DNA of 64,000 nucleotides from Lutraria lutraria. Lineage: Eukaryota; Mollusca; Bivalvia; Venerida; Mactridae. Shown here in pieces: positions 12,482 through 23,216 of this stretch (position 1 is the first letter of the stretch; each line of letters begins with the position of its first letter). Under the pieces are notes generated by a model. That model was given only the letters and a program-made list of their open reading frames with translations. It did not search any database and was not told the DNA's origin. The stretch covers positions 34,583,912 to 34,647,911 of the forward strand of contig OZ026848.1 in the NCBI GenBank assembly GCA_964023205.1, written 5' to 3'. A program made the position numbers and the translations under genes.

Positions 12482-12705
12482 GGGTTGTATGCCCCTTTTC
12501 AACAATCAGTCATATGAGGCAGACAGTTCACATATGCATCGTTCCTGGGAAGAACCAATACTAGACTTCCATCCTCCGTAAGCAACTGCCTACTTTCTCA
12601 CATAAAGAGTTATGGTCGGTAGCCAGGCTCGAACCCACGACCCACTATCACTGAGAGGTTACAGTGATTTGAAGCGACTTTAACCACTCAACAACCGAGG
12701 TGGGT
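12482..12705 (-). mobile_element. tRNA-derived SINE, family 1, fullest copy
   Basis: On the minus strand the head is tRNA-like: the complement of GCTCGAACCCACGACCC (about 12626-12643) is a clear B box, and the complement of AACCACTCAACAACCGAGG carries the A-box side. The body includes GGGAAGAACCAATACTAGAC, CATCCTCCGTAAGCAACT and, at the far end, TATGCCCCTTTTCAACA. Related copies lie at 1108-1268 and 19142-19268. Pol III transcription followed by LINE-mediated insertion is the usual route for such elements. Confidence 0.8.
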
Positions 12706-13297
12706 CTTAAGATGTGTAATTGGACATTCTTTGCATAAATTTAAATGTAATGATGAATTTGAGGGTAAAGTCAGAAAAAGGGCTTGAATTCTTCTTTAAT
12801 TTCATTTTTATATATGCTGACTTGCATATAAGTTGGAAAAAAACAATGTTATTGTAAAAAATACATACTTACAGGCAGGGGGAAATCTGAAAAGTATTGG
12901 ACTTCTAGAAGGTTGATTTGAACTATAGTGATGAAGACAATGTTTTCGCTTGTTCAGGATTTCCAAAAAGACTAAGAGAAGATCATAGCTGAAGAACATT
13001 GCTTGGTAGCTTGATTTCAGAGGACGGCCTTAGGTAGTGAATGATATTTCAGGTATAGGAAATCCATGTCTAATCAAGTTATTTTTATTAGTTACTTGAT
13101 ACATATATTCTAAATAAATATCAAAGTTTGATTAATCATTATTAATATTAATTGCAGTTGCACTACTGATTGTAAATACATTCATGCAGTTACAGCTGCA
13201 TACTTACTTTATGTTAGCTTAATTAGATAAACTGAAACAGGCTTGAGTCATTGAGACATAGATACAAGAATAAAACAGGCCCTGCTTTTACCTTTAA
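12706..13297. other. AT-rich non-coding stretch
   Basis: No protein-like frame or repeat recognised. A splice-acceptor-like TTTCAG at about 13020 has no convincing partner. Confidence 0.5.
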
Positions 13298-13582
13298 GTT
13301 ACCCCTGCGAAAAAGGTTCATGAAGTTCATGAATTTATTCATGAAGTTCAAGAACTTCATGAATTTGTTCATGAATTGTAAAAAAGTTCATGAATATCAA
13401 ATACATATTCATGAATTAGAAATTCATGAACAATAAAGTTCATGAAGTTCAATTATTTATTCATGAACATGAAGCACTTCATGAACAAGTTCATGAATTG
13501 TACAAAAAGTTCATGAATATCAAATACATATTCATGAATTGTCAAAAACATTCATGAATTGTCAAAAACATTCATGAATATC
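13298..13582 (+). repeat. Octamer array 1: TTCATGAA palindromes (~16 copies)
   Basis: Starting at TTACCCCTGCGAAAAAGG, the self-complementary octamer TTCATGAA occurs about 16 times with irregular spacing of 8-30 bp. The right half is a loose tandem of AAAAACATTCATGAATTGTC-like units. Phase to a coding frame is irregular, so this is not protein repeat. The left border resembles, in inverted form, the right border of array 2 at 17122-17136. Confidence 0.85.
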
Positions 13583-13779
13583 AAATTAATATAGGCATGC
13601 ACTGGAAACACAATGGCAAGAAATCATTATCTAAAATGACATCTGCACTTGAAATATTTCACAACTTCTATTTTCTGATATATCAGAACAAACTGACTAA
13701 TAGCATTACAAGGGATATACATTGGAAACAGTCTGGTAAGAAATCAAATTCCATAAGCCTAGATGTAAATTTTTATACC

Positions 13780-13890
13780 TGGGTGGTACCAATTAATGTT
13801 GACCCCAGTGCCATAATTTAAACAAACTTAGTAAAGGTCCACTAGACAATGCTACAAACAAAATGTCCAAGCACTAGGCATTGTATGTTC
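13780..13890 (+). repeat. Fragment of clam repeat module, beta-type core
   Basis: GTTGACCCCAGTGCCATAAT, CAAACTTAGTAAAGGTCCAC and ACAATGCTACAAAC align with the ~160-bp beta core units at 35364-36240. A single partial unit with no module ends. Confidence 0.75.
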
Positions 13891-15431
13891 TGACCAATTT
13901 AAAAAAAAATCTAGAAAATATAGACGTTTATTTCGTAATGAGGTACGAAAATGCCTGAGTACGAAATCGCCACTGACAAAATATTTTATACTGACCAGTC
14001 TTGAACATTCTGTGAATATATATGACTTGCTTTCGTGTTTGTTCAATGATAACCCGATTTAGGTAGCCTAATTGAATATTGATGTACATGCTGGAGTGCT
14101 GAACGTAATCAAACGTCTGGATGACGTAATCACAAATATCTGGATGATACTGACTTAATTCAAGGACAATATGGCACACGAAGAAGGTAGCGCGCAGTAT
14201 TAGAATATGTATATTCTTCTGCCAAGTGAAGATATTTTAGAATGGCACTGTCGAACTGAAGTGTAACATTGTTTCTAAAAGTGAAGATTTCGTCTGTTGA
14301 TAAGAAATTTTGTTCCAGTGTCGTTTGAAAAGAAAAGACGAGCTGTGACCTGAACGGAATTCTGCGTGAGTCAGTTGTCCATTCTCAATACATTTTAGCA
14401 TTTGAATAAGGCTTTTGCTTGTCACTTATATTAATATTTTCTTAATGTCAATGCACAGATTGTATAATTTTATCCCCACAACGCAATGATGCCAACTTGT
14501 TGAAATGCTTTAAAAATCGCGAAAACGTGTGACATTTATTTTCATGTCGCGGAATCTGTATTTATTCGTAACATTTTTTTACTCTCATCTAATGAAATTA
14601 CTATTTTAGATATTATGTCCCAGCTTGTGTGGAACATTGTAATACTTAGAAGGGTATTTTTTCTAAAAGCTCACATTAAAATTTACAAAATAGACTTAGG
14701 ACTCCGACTACATTACTCAAGTATACTACGTGTAGGTATTATTAACAGTCCGGTAGTGAAAATTCACTTGAATACATTTGTCAATTTCAGCATGGCCTTG
14801 GAACTGAATGGTTCAGCAGAGCTCTCTAAGATGAAAAGTTTTCAAAGCCTAAAGAAACTCCAGATAACACTGTGGTAGTTTGTTGGAATGCTCTCCGACA
14901 CTAGATGAAAGTGATTAAATGAGCACAAGAAGCAAATGTGTACCTAACTTTCTTCTCACCATGGATGAAGTTTTTAACTAAAATAGGAATGAGAAAAAAA
15001 TTCGAGTCTCCAGGCAATTAGGCTGCACTGGCTCTAGAAATTGAAACCTTGGAAAAAGCTAAATATTCAGCAAGTGTTTAAGTGTCCATCCTGAATTACT
15101 GACATAATATGGAAGTGTAATGCATGATGCCATCATGCGAGTATTATTAACATTCTGGGAATATAATTATAGTGTACAGTATTGAATGTTGGAACTGATT
15201 TGCATTTCTTTTAAACCATTGATGAACTGCTAGTTTCAATTTAATATTGTAATTTCATTTGTCAATACTATGAGTATGACCCCATTTGTATACATGTAGA
15301 ATTTAGAATATGTTTTAAATAAGTTTTTTATGTCACAATTTTTATCATTAATATGATAATTCTGAAATATGTTTCCATTAATGAATATCATAATTAGCGC
15401 TATAATTCTGGAAGCTACTTGTAATAATTAA
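13891..15431. other. Non-coding stretch with one exon-like ORF
   Basis: Stop-rich on both strands. At 14789-14877 a short frame follows an acceptor-like ATTTCAG and reads ATG to TAG for 29 codons (it begins MALELNGSAELSKMKSF); no family is recognised. Nothing else is structured. Confidence 0.4.
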
Positions 15432-15800
15432 TTATGCCCCCTTTCGAAGAAATGGGGTATATTGTTTTGCACATAACGGTTATAACTTGAGAATGATTTG
15501 GCCTTAGCTCTTCAGATTTGGTTGTGAGGTTGGCCATCACAGTTCACATGTAGATAACCCAATATTGATTTTGAGGTCAGAACATCAAAGGTCAAGGTCT
15601 CAGTGACTAGACCTTCAGCACAAAACCCTTGTCTGGTCAATAACTAGAGAACTATTTGGCATAACCACTTTTAGATTTGGTTGGGTGGGTGGGTGGTCAT
15701 CACATGTAGATGACCCCTATTGATTTTGGAGTTAAATAGGCCAAGGTCTTGCTGTCCAATTGACCATTAGGAGCATCCATGTTTCAAACACTTCTTGTTA
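15432..15800 (+). repeat. Interspersed repeat starting TGCCCCCTTTCGAAG
   Basis: The segment opens with a C-run/G-run hairpin (CCCCCTTTCGAAGAAATGGGG split by a short loop) and continues with a duplicated sentence: TTATAACTTGAGAATGATTT / AATAACTAGAGAACTATTTG, each followed by AGATTTGGTTG and a GATGACC or GATAACCC block. This style of repeat is familiar from bivalve genomes; class unknown. Confidence 0.6.
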
Positions 15801-15815
15801 AAGTCTATTTTTGTT

Positions 15816-16124
15816 CGCCCACCTGGCTAGCTCAGTGGTTAGAGTGTTTGTCTGATGATCAAGAGGTTATGAGTTCGAACACTGGGCAAGGTTCACACTT
15901 TCCGTGACAAATTTGACTGAAGATATATTACATCCTTTGTTAAATTGTCCTGTTGTGACCTCTAAATTATGTGGGGTAGCTTGGCAGAAGCTTACGGATA
16001 GAATGTGGTTAGTACTGGTTAAGGCCTAAATGAAGTCCACGAATGCTGGTTAGGATAACTGCCTGCTACGACATGTCTGAAATAATGTTGAAAATGGCGT
16101 AAAACCCGATGAAACAAACAAAAC
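15816..16124 (+). mobile_element. tRNA-derived SINE, family 2, copy 1
   Basis: A Pol III A box (TAGCTCAGTGGTTAGAG, about 15828) and B box (GAGTTCGAACAC, about 15871) form the head. The body contains TTTCCGTGACAAATTTGACT, TATGTGGGGTAGCTTGGCAG, TGGTTAGTACTGGTTAAGGC and CTGGTTAGGATAACTGCC. The tail is TAAAACCCGATGAAACAAAC. A second copy sits at 55956-56262 in the same orientation. Both lack a foldable anticodon arm, so neither is a working tRNA. Confidence 0.85.
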
Positions 16125-16201
16125 TTTTTATTCACAGTAAATTTGTTTTTATGCTTTCATTATGAAGACAATGTAGTTTTGAAGAATACAATATTAAAAA
16201 C

Positions 16202-16480
16202 TTTATTATACCCCCACTATTTTAAAATAATGGGGGCTAATTGTAGGAGTCACTTTAGTCTGTCTGTCTGTCTGTCCGAAATCATGTCCATTCTGTAACT
16301 TCATTCATAGGAGGATTTTGTAATAACTTACCACAAATGTTAACCATCATTGTGTCACACACAACTCCCATGGCTGTAGCTTCAAGATCAAGGTCACGTT
16401 TGGAGATTGAAGGTCATAGTTTTGGTCTTTTGTTTGCTTGGTTATTGTATGGAAGATCTTCCTTATTGTCTTAGTATTCA
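16202..16480 (+). repeat. Interspersed repeat with C/G-run palindromic head
   Basis: It opens with a near-palindrome (CCCCCACTATTTT and AAAATAATGGGGG), then GTCTGTCTGTCTGTCTGTCC, then a body with AACTTCATTCATAGGAGGAT and AAGATCAAGGTCACGTTTGG. Its plan parallels 15432-15800 (C/G hairpin head, then AAGGTCA-rich body). Class unknown. Confidence 0.55.
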
Positions 16481-16845
16481 GGTTTTTTTGGGTGGTTGTG
16501 AATAGGGCCTTAAGCCCTTAAATGTGGAAAATTTATGCGCGATTATTCAGTTTTGCTGAAAAATGCATACTATTTTACAGCATCAGAAACACTGTTTTAA
16601 TGAACTGAAAACTGAAAAATGTGATTAGCAAGAATTGATTCTATGGAAAGGAAACTTTTTTGAAATCTATAATAAAGACTCATATATTGTGTGAAATTAT
16701 TTTGTTTATGTCAAAAGTTGATCAGTTCAGTATATTGTACTTGTGGTTGTGCATACTAGTTATAGAGGCATGTTCCTCAATGGTATTCAGTGAGGAAATT
16801 CACAAGTTTATTCATGACTTACTTCAGGTTTGAAATTAAGGTTTG

Positions 16846-17122
16846 ACAAACTTCATGAATTTTTTGTTCATGCATCATTTCATGAAGTGATTCATGAACC
16901 ATTTCATGAATTTGTTCATGAACTTCTTGTTCATGAAGTGGCCATTTTTCCTTCATGAACCAATTCATGAATTTGTTCATGAACTAATTCATGAATTTGT
17001 TCATGAACCATTTCATGAATTTGTTCATGAATTATTTGTTCATGAAGTGGCCATTTTTCCTTCATGAACTAATTCATGAACTCGTTCATGAACTAGTTCA
17101 TGAATTTATTCATGAAGTTCTC
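16846..17122 (+). repeat. Octamer array 2: TTCATGAA palindromes (~19 copies)
   Basis: TTCATGAA occurs about 19 times. A longer block, TTTGTTCATGAAGTGGCCAT followed by TTTTCC, is present twice (about 16928 and 17036), a ~108-bp period. The right border reads TTCATGAAGTTCTCGCCGGGGTAGT; its complement starts ACTACCCCGGCGAGAAC and resembles the left border of array 1 (TTACCCCTGCGAAAAAGG). The two arrays may thus be the inverted ends of one 3.8-kb element. Confidence 0.85.
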
Positions 17123-17134
17123 GCCGGGGTAGTC

Positions 17135-17639
17135 TGCAGTATTTTTCAAAGTTTTGTTATACCAACGCAAACGAGGTTATTATTGGATCTTTACCAAACT
17201 TTGTCAAATTGTTTGTTTTAATGATGTAACGGTCAAGACAAATATGGGTCATCTTGGGGCAATAACTAGGTCACCAGGTGAAATCTTAGGAAAAACTTAT
17301 TAACACTGTAAATGTCAAATTTTGATTGTATCTTCACCAAGCCTTGTCAGAATGCTTGTCTTAATGATATGTATGACAAATTCGAACATGGGTTATCTGG
17401 GGTCAAAAGCAATGTCACGAGGTCAAATCTTAAGAAAACCTTGTCTGTGCTGTAGTTTTCATGGTTTTGATTGGATCTTCACCAAACCCTGTCAGAATGT
17501 TTGTCTTATTCATATGTAGGACACGTTCTAACATGGGTCATCTGTGGTAAAAAACTATGTCACAGGTTCAAAACAATATTTTAATGAGTGAACAATGATT
17601 TTCATGTGAGCGATATAGGGCCATCTTGGCCCTCTTGTT
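17135..17639 (-). repeat. Clam repeat module, gamma-type core, minus orientation
   Basis: The right end is the complement of ACAAGAGGGCCAAGATGGCC followed by CTATATCGCTCACATG, the signature start of the module. The core has about three ~155-bp units built on CTTCACCAAACCTTGTCAGA, GGTCAAATCTTAGGAAAA and ACATGGGTCATCTGGGGTCA. The distal end is missing; array 2 abuts it. Confidence 0.85.
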
Positions 17640-19141
17640 TTTTAATCTATTGAAATTCTAGTGTCTATACCATTTTGTTTAATGGCCTTTAGTTATTTGT
17701 TCTGCTTAAGCTTTGTCTACAGACTGTAAATAAGAAGCTTAGGTCATTGGCCACTATTTCTTATGATGTCAGTCAGAAAACAAGCTCAGGATGAATTTTT
17801 GATCAATTACTGGATATCACCTTGAAAATACTGCCTTTGTAAATTATACAAATATACAAGATAGTAATTTCAAAGAAAAAAATGCAAGACTTCCTATTTC
17901 AAAACAGCTTTATCTCATCAGAGGTGTTTTTTGTATCTAGTCTTATATAGTATAGAATATTGTTAATTTGCTATCTTACTCTTTACTTTTCAGGATGTAC
18001 CTACATGTACATATCCTCTTACATGCCATTTATTCAATGACAGTCAGATGAGAACAGTGATCCAGATAAAAAAATTGATGGGACTGGATGAGACCAAACA
18101 ACTAAGGAACAGTCAAGCATGTGAAATCAGAGAAATAGGGACATCTTGCCGGGTATACCTGGTATACTTCTTACATGGGACATAATAATATGGTACATAC
18201 ATTTTTTTTCATACATTTTAAATGATGAAGTATTATCTCAAAAGCAGCCAGGAAATCGAACTCTCCACCAATACACACAACGGACAAATATTTTTTTTCT
18301 GAAGCAAACAGGAAGTTGTAATGAATCTGTCAGTGTTCCAACTATCAGGCTTATGTATGTTTGTCTAAGCATTAAATAACTGAAAATGTCTGTGGTTTTT
18401 GTGCACATGCTATTTGACTACACTGGATCATAATAATGATGGAGACACCAGATATTACTTATAGGGTAATGTTGGAAGTAGTCAACCTGAAGTAGTTTCA
18501 TTAGTTCTCCTTTCTTGATTAGGTGTTATGATACTCTAGCTTCAAAAACATGTGTATGAAACAATCTCATTATTAGTCACTGCTGTTCCAATTGAACTTA
18601 AACTTTGGATAAGGAATGTCATAACTACTTTTTTATTTTTAGGGCTCCAGAATTTCACTAAAGTGGTACCAGATGCTATAACACAGCAATGTGTCCAACA
18701 GTGTACAAACAGTTTTCTTAAATTAGATCATGACTTTTGAAGCCTTCTAGAAGATAATTAACATTCAATGGGGACTTCCTGAGCTTTGAGAAATTGAAAC
18801 ATTTAATGATGCCTAGACTCTTTATATTGTTCTTACAGATGTACCATTTTACTAACCTCATAATGTGCTACTTATTGTCTTTTGACAATTACACATTTAA
18901 GTTTTCAAATAGTTCTTTGTCACTGATTTATAGAGCAAGTGCACAAAGTATGTTGAGCTATCCTACTCATCATGGCTTTGGCAACATCACACCTTTGTTA
19001 AGATTTTGTTTGCAACTTATTATCTTTCATGTACCTTAGTAATAGTAACCAGTTATCACTATTGATTAACTCTTCACCAAGATTTTCACTGGCATTATAT
19101 AAACAAGTCAGATTATTCTGAACCAAATATAATGTTTGTTT
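17640..19141 (+). other. Non-coding stretch with two exon-like open segments
   Basis: After an acceptor-like CTTTACTTTTCAG at 17993, one frame stays open for 62 codons to 18178 (it contains MGLDETKQLRNSQACEIREI). After TTTTTATTTTTAG at about 18641, another stays open ~30 codons (contains DAITQQCVQQCTNSFLKL). Neither matches a family I know, and no ORF joins them. They may be terminal exons of a non-coding or decayed transcript. Confidence 0.25.
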
Positions 19142-19268
19142 ATTTGTTTATATGAGTTTCACACCCCTTTTCAACAGTCAGGGTCATATGAGGGGACAGT
19201 TCACTTAGCTATTGTTACTGGGAAGAACCAGTACTAGACTCCCATCCTCCGTAAGCAACTACCTACAT
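19142..19268 (-). mobile_element. tRNA-derived SINE, family 1, 5'-truncated copy
   Basis: Tail and body match 12482-12620: CACACCCCTTTTCAACAGTC, GGGAAGAACCAGTACTAGAC, CCTCCGTAAGCAACT. The tRNA-like head is absent, as expected for a 5'-truncated retroposon on the minus strand. Confidence 0.75.
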
Positions 19269-20770
19269 TAATGCAAGGCAGTCATGACCCTTTTAGACCA
19301 AAATGTTCACAGAAGTGAAACAAACATGTATCACGAAAACATGACGGTTCACAGACTGTTCAGAAATATCATTTGAGAAGTTTCCAGATGTGTTCTTTAT
19401 GAACCTCACTGTCCTGTAATTACAAGACAGTTCATGGTGCATTTAATGGCTGGTATTTTTTAACAAAGTCAAAGTATAGTGCAATTTTATCAAACTGTTA
19501 AAGCTGAATAATCGCAAGGTCGTTGAATGTTGTTTTAGCTTCATACTGTATTTAATATTTCGGTTCATTTCACGACAAGATGTTCCGTAATATTATAAGT
19601 TTTAATACAAATACATTCAACAACCAGTATAAGGAAGATTATTGTACAACTTATGAAAATGATCAAATCTCACCGAAGATAATAATAAATACATGCATCA
19701 ACAGTAAAATAAGGCAGCTTTAACAATTTAATAAAATAGCACAATACATGAAGAAATTATAATGTAAGGATGTTATTAGTTCTTCATTTTATATTTATTA
19801 GTATTCAGTTTTACAATTATTTCATTTCTATTTAGACAAAATTTCATACCAAAAGCTTATTTTCAAAGCCTACCGTTCTATACTTCAATTGATCTACAGC
19901 TATGTTGACATTATACAGTTTTAAACACCACAGACTAGCAGATTAGTGTGCCTATTGTTGTCCATTATTGAGAACTTATTAGTGACATTATTGCTTGATG
20001 AACATAATACTGCTAATGACAGCAGATAAATTCACTATTAACATTTCCTTAAACTAAACATATGGGAAATTTGAATCAGTGCATATCCCTACAAACAGGT
20101 GCCAATCATAAAACAATGGTTTATGTAACATACAACATGTATATTAATTTGCCTGAAGCTTTTGACATTTGAAATATAGCAGTCAAAGATGCCAGTCCTA
20201 ATTTTGAATCAGTCACTTGCGACTTTTATGCCATTTATAAGTTCTTCAGAATGTTTTTATAAATAAGTAATTTAAATATCCTTCTAATTCTTGTGTATCC
20301 ACAATATCACATCCAAAAATGACTTAATAATTAGTTACTGTGTCACCAGGGGTGAACTCCTGAAAAAAAAAGACATGAAAGTTCAAAGTGAGAAAATTTC
20401 ATAATCAGTCTAGCATACACAAAATTGTAAAACTAGAATTTTTATTATACGCATAATTACATATTTAAGATCAACGCGCTGAATTGATAAAATTCTTCGT
20501 GAGTAAATCTTGTTCTTAAACAAAATCAATTTAAAGTAGAACATGTGCTATAAATACAAATGTGTTAGAATAAGAATCATTAAATCTCTACAAATGCACT
20601 GGTGAAGGTTAACATTCATATGTACTGATAAATAATTTGATCTCTGAAATAAAACTGATGGCCCTAATTTTGCAGTATCATTACACAATACTACTAAAAA
20701 AGCCAGGCTTTGAATCAATGACTAAATAATGTAACTATTAACATATCTTATGATTTAGCTTTCAACATAC

Positions 20771-20855
20771 CTGAAGAAGTTACAGTTGAGTTCTTTGAAG
20801 TTGTTGCAGTTGTGGTCTTTTTATATAACACCTGCATTCATCATCTGAATCAAAT
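20771..20855 (-). ncRNA. Candidate internal exon of a minus-strand transcript
   Basis: On the minus strand the segment is preceded by TGTCTTTTTTTATCAG and followed by CAG/gtatgt, both strong consensus splice sites. It is 85 bp, with stops in every phase when joined to its neighbours, so coding is unlikely. The flanking introns would run 20856-21263 and 20360-20770; both end in nearly the same string, ATGTCTTTTTTT followed by a few T/A and CAG. Confidence 0.4.
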
Positions 20856-21263
20856 CTGATAAAAAAAGACATTTAATAATATTATTAAAACTATATACAG
20901 CTAATCCTGACACACACAAATTTAATTTCAATTATTTGGACATCTGGTTTTAATTGATATAGACTGCCTGAAACAGATTTATTTGTATCTTTGTCATAAT
21001 TAATTGCCCTCTGAGAGTCTTAATTGTTATAAGTTGTGATGCACTTTAAAAACTACATTTAACAAACATCTTTATTATATTAATATATAAAATAACTTTA
21101 AATCAGATAACAATTTAAATGTCTGAATATCCTGTTAACAAATATAGGCTTGGGCATCCATGGTTTGGTATACTGAAATGAGGAAAATGAACTAGACAAA
21201 AATGCATCGTTGAACAGTTTTTCCATTTGTAAAATAAAACAATAAGACAGTCAAAAAACTTAC

Positions 21264-21345
21264 CTGAATGGGCTTTAGTCCCACAGTGCTAACAGCAAAG
21301 TACACCTACGTGTTTAGTGACAGCCCACATCAAACCATAACGGAC
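21264..21345 (-). ncRNA. Candidate internal exon of a minus-strand transcript
   Basis: On the minus strand it lies between TTAATTTTGCAG and CAG/gtaagt; the donor is a perfect consensus. It is 82 bp and not open across its length in any frame. Together with 20771-20855 it suggests a spliced non-coding RNA running inward from the right TIR of the 12.5-kb element. Confidence 0.4.
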
Positions 21346-21989
21346 CTGCAAAATTAATAATGAAACAAAGAAATACGTTTCTTTGGAAACACATGCCTGA
21401 TTCATATATGACTTAATATCAGACTGTTCTGATCCCAGGCTTCAAGTTCCAGGACTGAGCATGTAGAATTAGCACATTAAGATTACAGCTATATCATTAA
21501 TTGACAAATGATTGTTGTACTTGTAGCCAGGCCTTGTTCATGAAAAAATATTTGATAGGCATGTAATCATTGATAAATTCCACCTCTAGATGTAGCAATT
21601 ACATACCTAGATTCTGGGGTCTATTTCGTTAATGAAATAAATGTTAAATGTAGAACTGCAGTCAATGATCAATCAACTCGCCTTCCGAACCTTTCGTAGA
21701 GACCAAATCTCGGTCACTGGAAGCTTTCAGCCGAAATATCGTTAAATCCCCCGAAATAACGTAACTCACGATACTCCGGTATAGCAAATCTCCCGAAGTA
21801 ACGTGGTTTTCGATACCTCGGAGTTATGCTTCGTCGGTATAAAATGCGGAGTTGTACTATATACCGATGTATAGTTCGGAAACATTGTTCTTCGTCGGAA
21901 TTTAAATGCCGAAGTAGTATAATAATGTATGAACTCCGTACTTAAATTCTTACTTCGCCGAACGTTGTTCTTCTTCGTCGGAAAATCGA

Positions 21990-22262
21990 AAAGCCGAGGT
22001 AGAAGTATGTATACTTCTACCTCGGAAAATAAAAATCAGAAGTTGTAGTAAGAAAGCCGAGGTAGAAGTATGTATACTTCTACTTCGGAAAAGAAAAATC
22101 CGAAGTAGTAGTATGATCTATCCCGATGTAGGATAATATGAACTCCGACATTGAACAGTTCTTCTACTTCGGAAATTGGCATAATTCCGAGGTAGTAGAA
22201 CAAATATGGATTTATATAGCAAATCATAGTACTACTTCGGGGGTGTACTGTGGCTTTCCATA
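21990..22262 (-). repeat. Right terminal inverted repeat of the 12.5-kb element
   Basis: Complement of 9794-10070, ending GTACTGTGGCTTTCCATA. It contains two adjacent near-palindromes of its own (AGAAGTATGTATACTTCT at about 22000-22020 and 22063-22084) flanked by AAGCCGAGGT and CCTCGG or CTTCGG. The same vocabulary continues inward to about 21690 without strict pairing to the left side. Confidence 0.85.
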
Positions 22263-22475
22263 GTAAACACATTTTCAAAGTCATATTTAAAAGTTGCTGA
22301 AATGAATTTTCTTGAAAATATGCATACTTCAACGCGATCAAATCTTCGTCCACTGATTTGTCGCTTTAAAAAAGACATAAAACAATGATAAAATGTAACC
22401 CTCAGATCCAGAGCGACTGTTTTCACGTAACATACCCTTAGCAACGAAGATTTTTCAAGTATATTATTTTCTGTT
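22263..22475 (+). repeat. Family R fragment 3: right target flank of the giant insertion
   Basis: ACATTTTCAAAGTCATATTT, CAGAGCGACTGTTTTC and TAGCAACGAAGATTTTTCAA follow in the same order and spacing as at 47682-47890. It begins with GTAAAC, the second copy of the target duplication. Confidence 0.85.
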
Positions 22476-23094
22476 TAAAAGCATCGTTTTGTTCTGCTTT
22501 GATTTGTTGGTTGTTTCTACTGGGGAATTTCTAAAACAAAAAGATGTCCTTTTCCTCAATTTATTTTCTTAAATATATTTAATCTATTTCTTACCAGAGT
22601 CATACAATCTATGACTCTTTAGAGGAAAGGACTTTAAGACAACCACTTCTACAACAATAATTGACCAATCAATTTCTTTATAATTCACGTGACAGTTAAT
22701 TTTAACCAATCAAATATAATTTCTTGTTATAAAATTTGAAATCAGCCGATGAAACAATGTTTATTTCTAACTTAAAGTATTAACTGAAACCCTTTAAGTT
22801 CTTGTCAGATCCGCTTAAGGTGACTGATAATATTAAAAGTTCTTTTATACATTAACTATCGAAAGGTCTGAAAAATAGATAACTAATAAAGTTAAAGCGA
22901 TTAAATGAGATAGGTAATTTTAGATCTTCCTATCTGTATTTATTCTTATGTTACTATTGAGAAAAGTTGCTAGGATACAAGTTGTTTAATTAGATCTTAC
23001 TACATACATTTTCTTTAACCCAATTTCTTCTAAAAATAATTTAATTAATAAAACAAAAAATCAAAAATTTTAATGCATAATGGTTTACTCAAAT
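22476..23094. other. AT-rich 0.6-kb insertion or divergent part of family R
   Basis: In the copy at 47471-48068 only ~45 bp separate the two R blocks that border this stretch. It holds a small hairpin (GAGTCAT and ATGACTC, about 22592-22616) and no protein-like frame. Confidence 0.5.
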
Positions 23095-23213
23095 ATGGTT
23101 TGAGTTTTTCATTCCAAATTTTGCGATAGAACTTATAACAGCCATTAGAATGTAATTAGCATTTTTTTGCATGTTTTATAAGTCAAATGGAACGACTTAT
23201 TGAAAATTAGTGA
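23095..23213 (+). repeat. Family R fragment 4
   Basis: CATTCCAAATTTTGCGATAG, GCCATTAGAATGT, AGTCAAATGGAACGACTTAT and GAAAATTAGTGA match about 47938-48068. The match ends where Penelope-like coding sequence begins. Confidence 0.75.
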
Positions 23214-23216
23214 GAG

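Larger units (their letters stand above)
19269..21690 (-). other. Non-coding interior, right part, with a candidate spliced minus-strand transcript
   Basis: No protein-like frame. Minus-strand exon candidates are listed separately (20771-20855, 21264-21345). A further acceptor lies at 20360 (complement reads TCTTTTTTTTTCAG then GAGTTCACC) and a possible upstream donor at 21606 (AATCTAG then gtatgt). Sequence 19300-20340 shows nothing recognisable. Confidence 0.45.
9794..22262. mobile_element. 12.47-kb long-TIR DNA element, no transposase visible
   Basis: The ends are inverted copies (9794-10070 against 21990-22262, about 95% alike over the first ~180 bp), starting TATGGAAAGCCACAGTACAC. GTAAAC flanks both sides (9788-9793, 22263-22268); a 4-bp TAAA duplication with one more paired base in each TIR fits equally well. 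Decisively, the two flanks are contiguous and in the same orientation in the family R copy at 47613-47890, which keeps an empty target (TGAAC near 47682). So this is one insertion. The interior has no frame above ~90 residues and no transposase, integrase or polymerase motif, and it carries later insertions (SINEs, a repeat module, octamer arrays). A 6-bp duplication with long TIRs recalls Polinton/Maverick, but no Polinton gene is present. I call it a non-autonomous giant element of unknown superfamily. Confidence 0.85.

Noticed and set aside
15816..15890. Functional tRNA gene
   Set aside because: A and B boxes are present, but the acceptor and anticodon arms do not pair and the sequence continues into a SINE body found twice.
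13251..17221. Peptide repeats FMNLFMN and HELVHEL
   Set aside because: Translation of TTCATGAA octamer arrays; spacing is irregular relative to codons.
9794..22262. The giant element as a Polinton/Maverick or an integrated virus
   Set aside because: Only the length of the TIRs and a possible 6-bp duplication fit. No polymerase B, integrase, protease, ATPase or capsid gene is visible, and the TIR start differs from the usual one.
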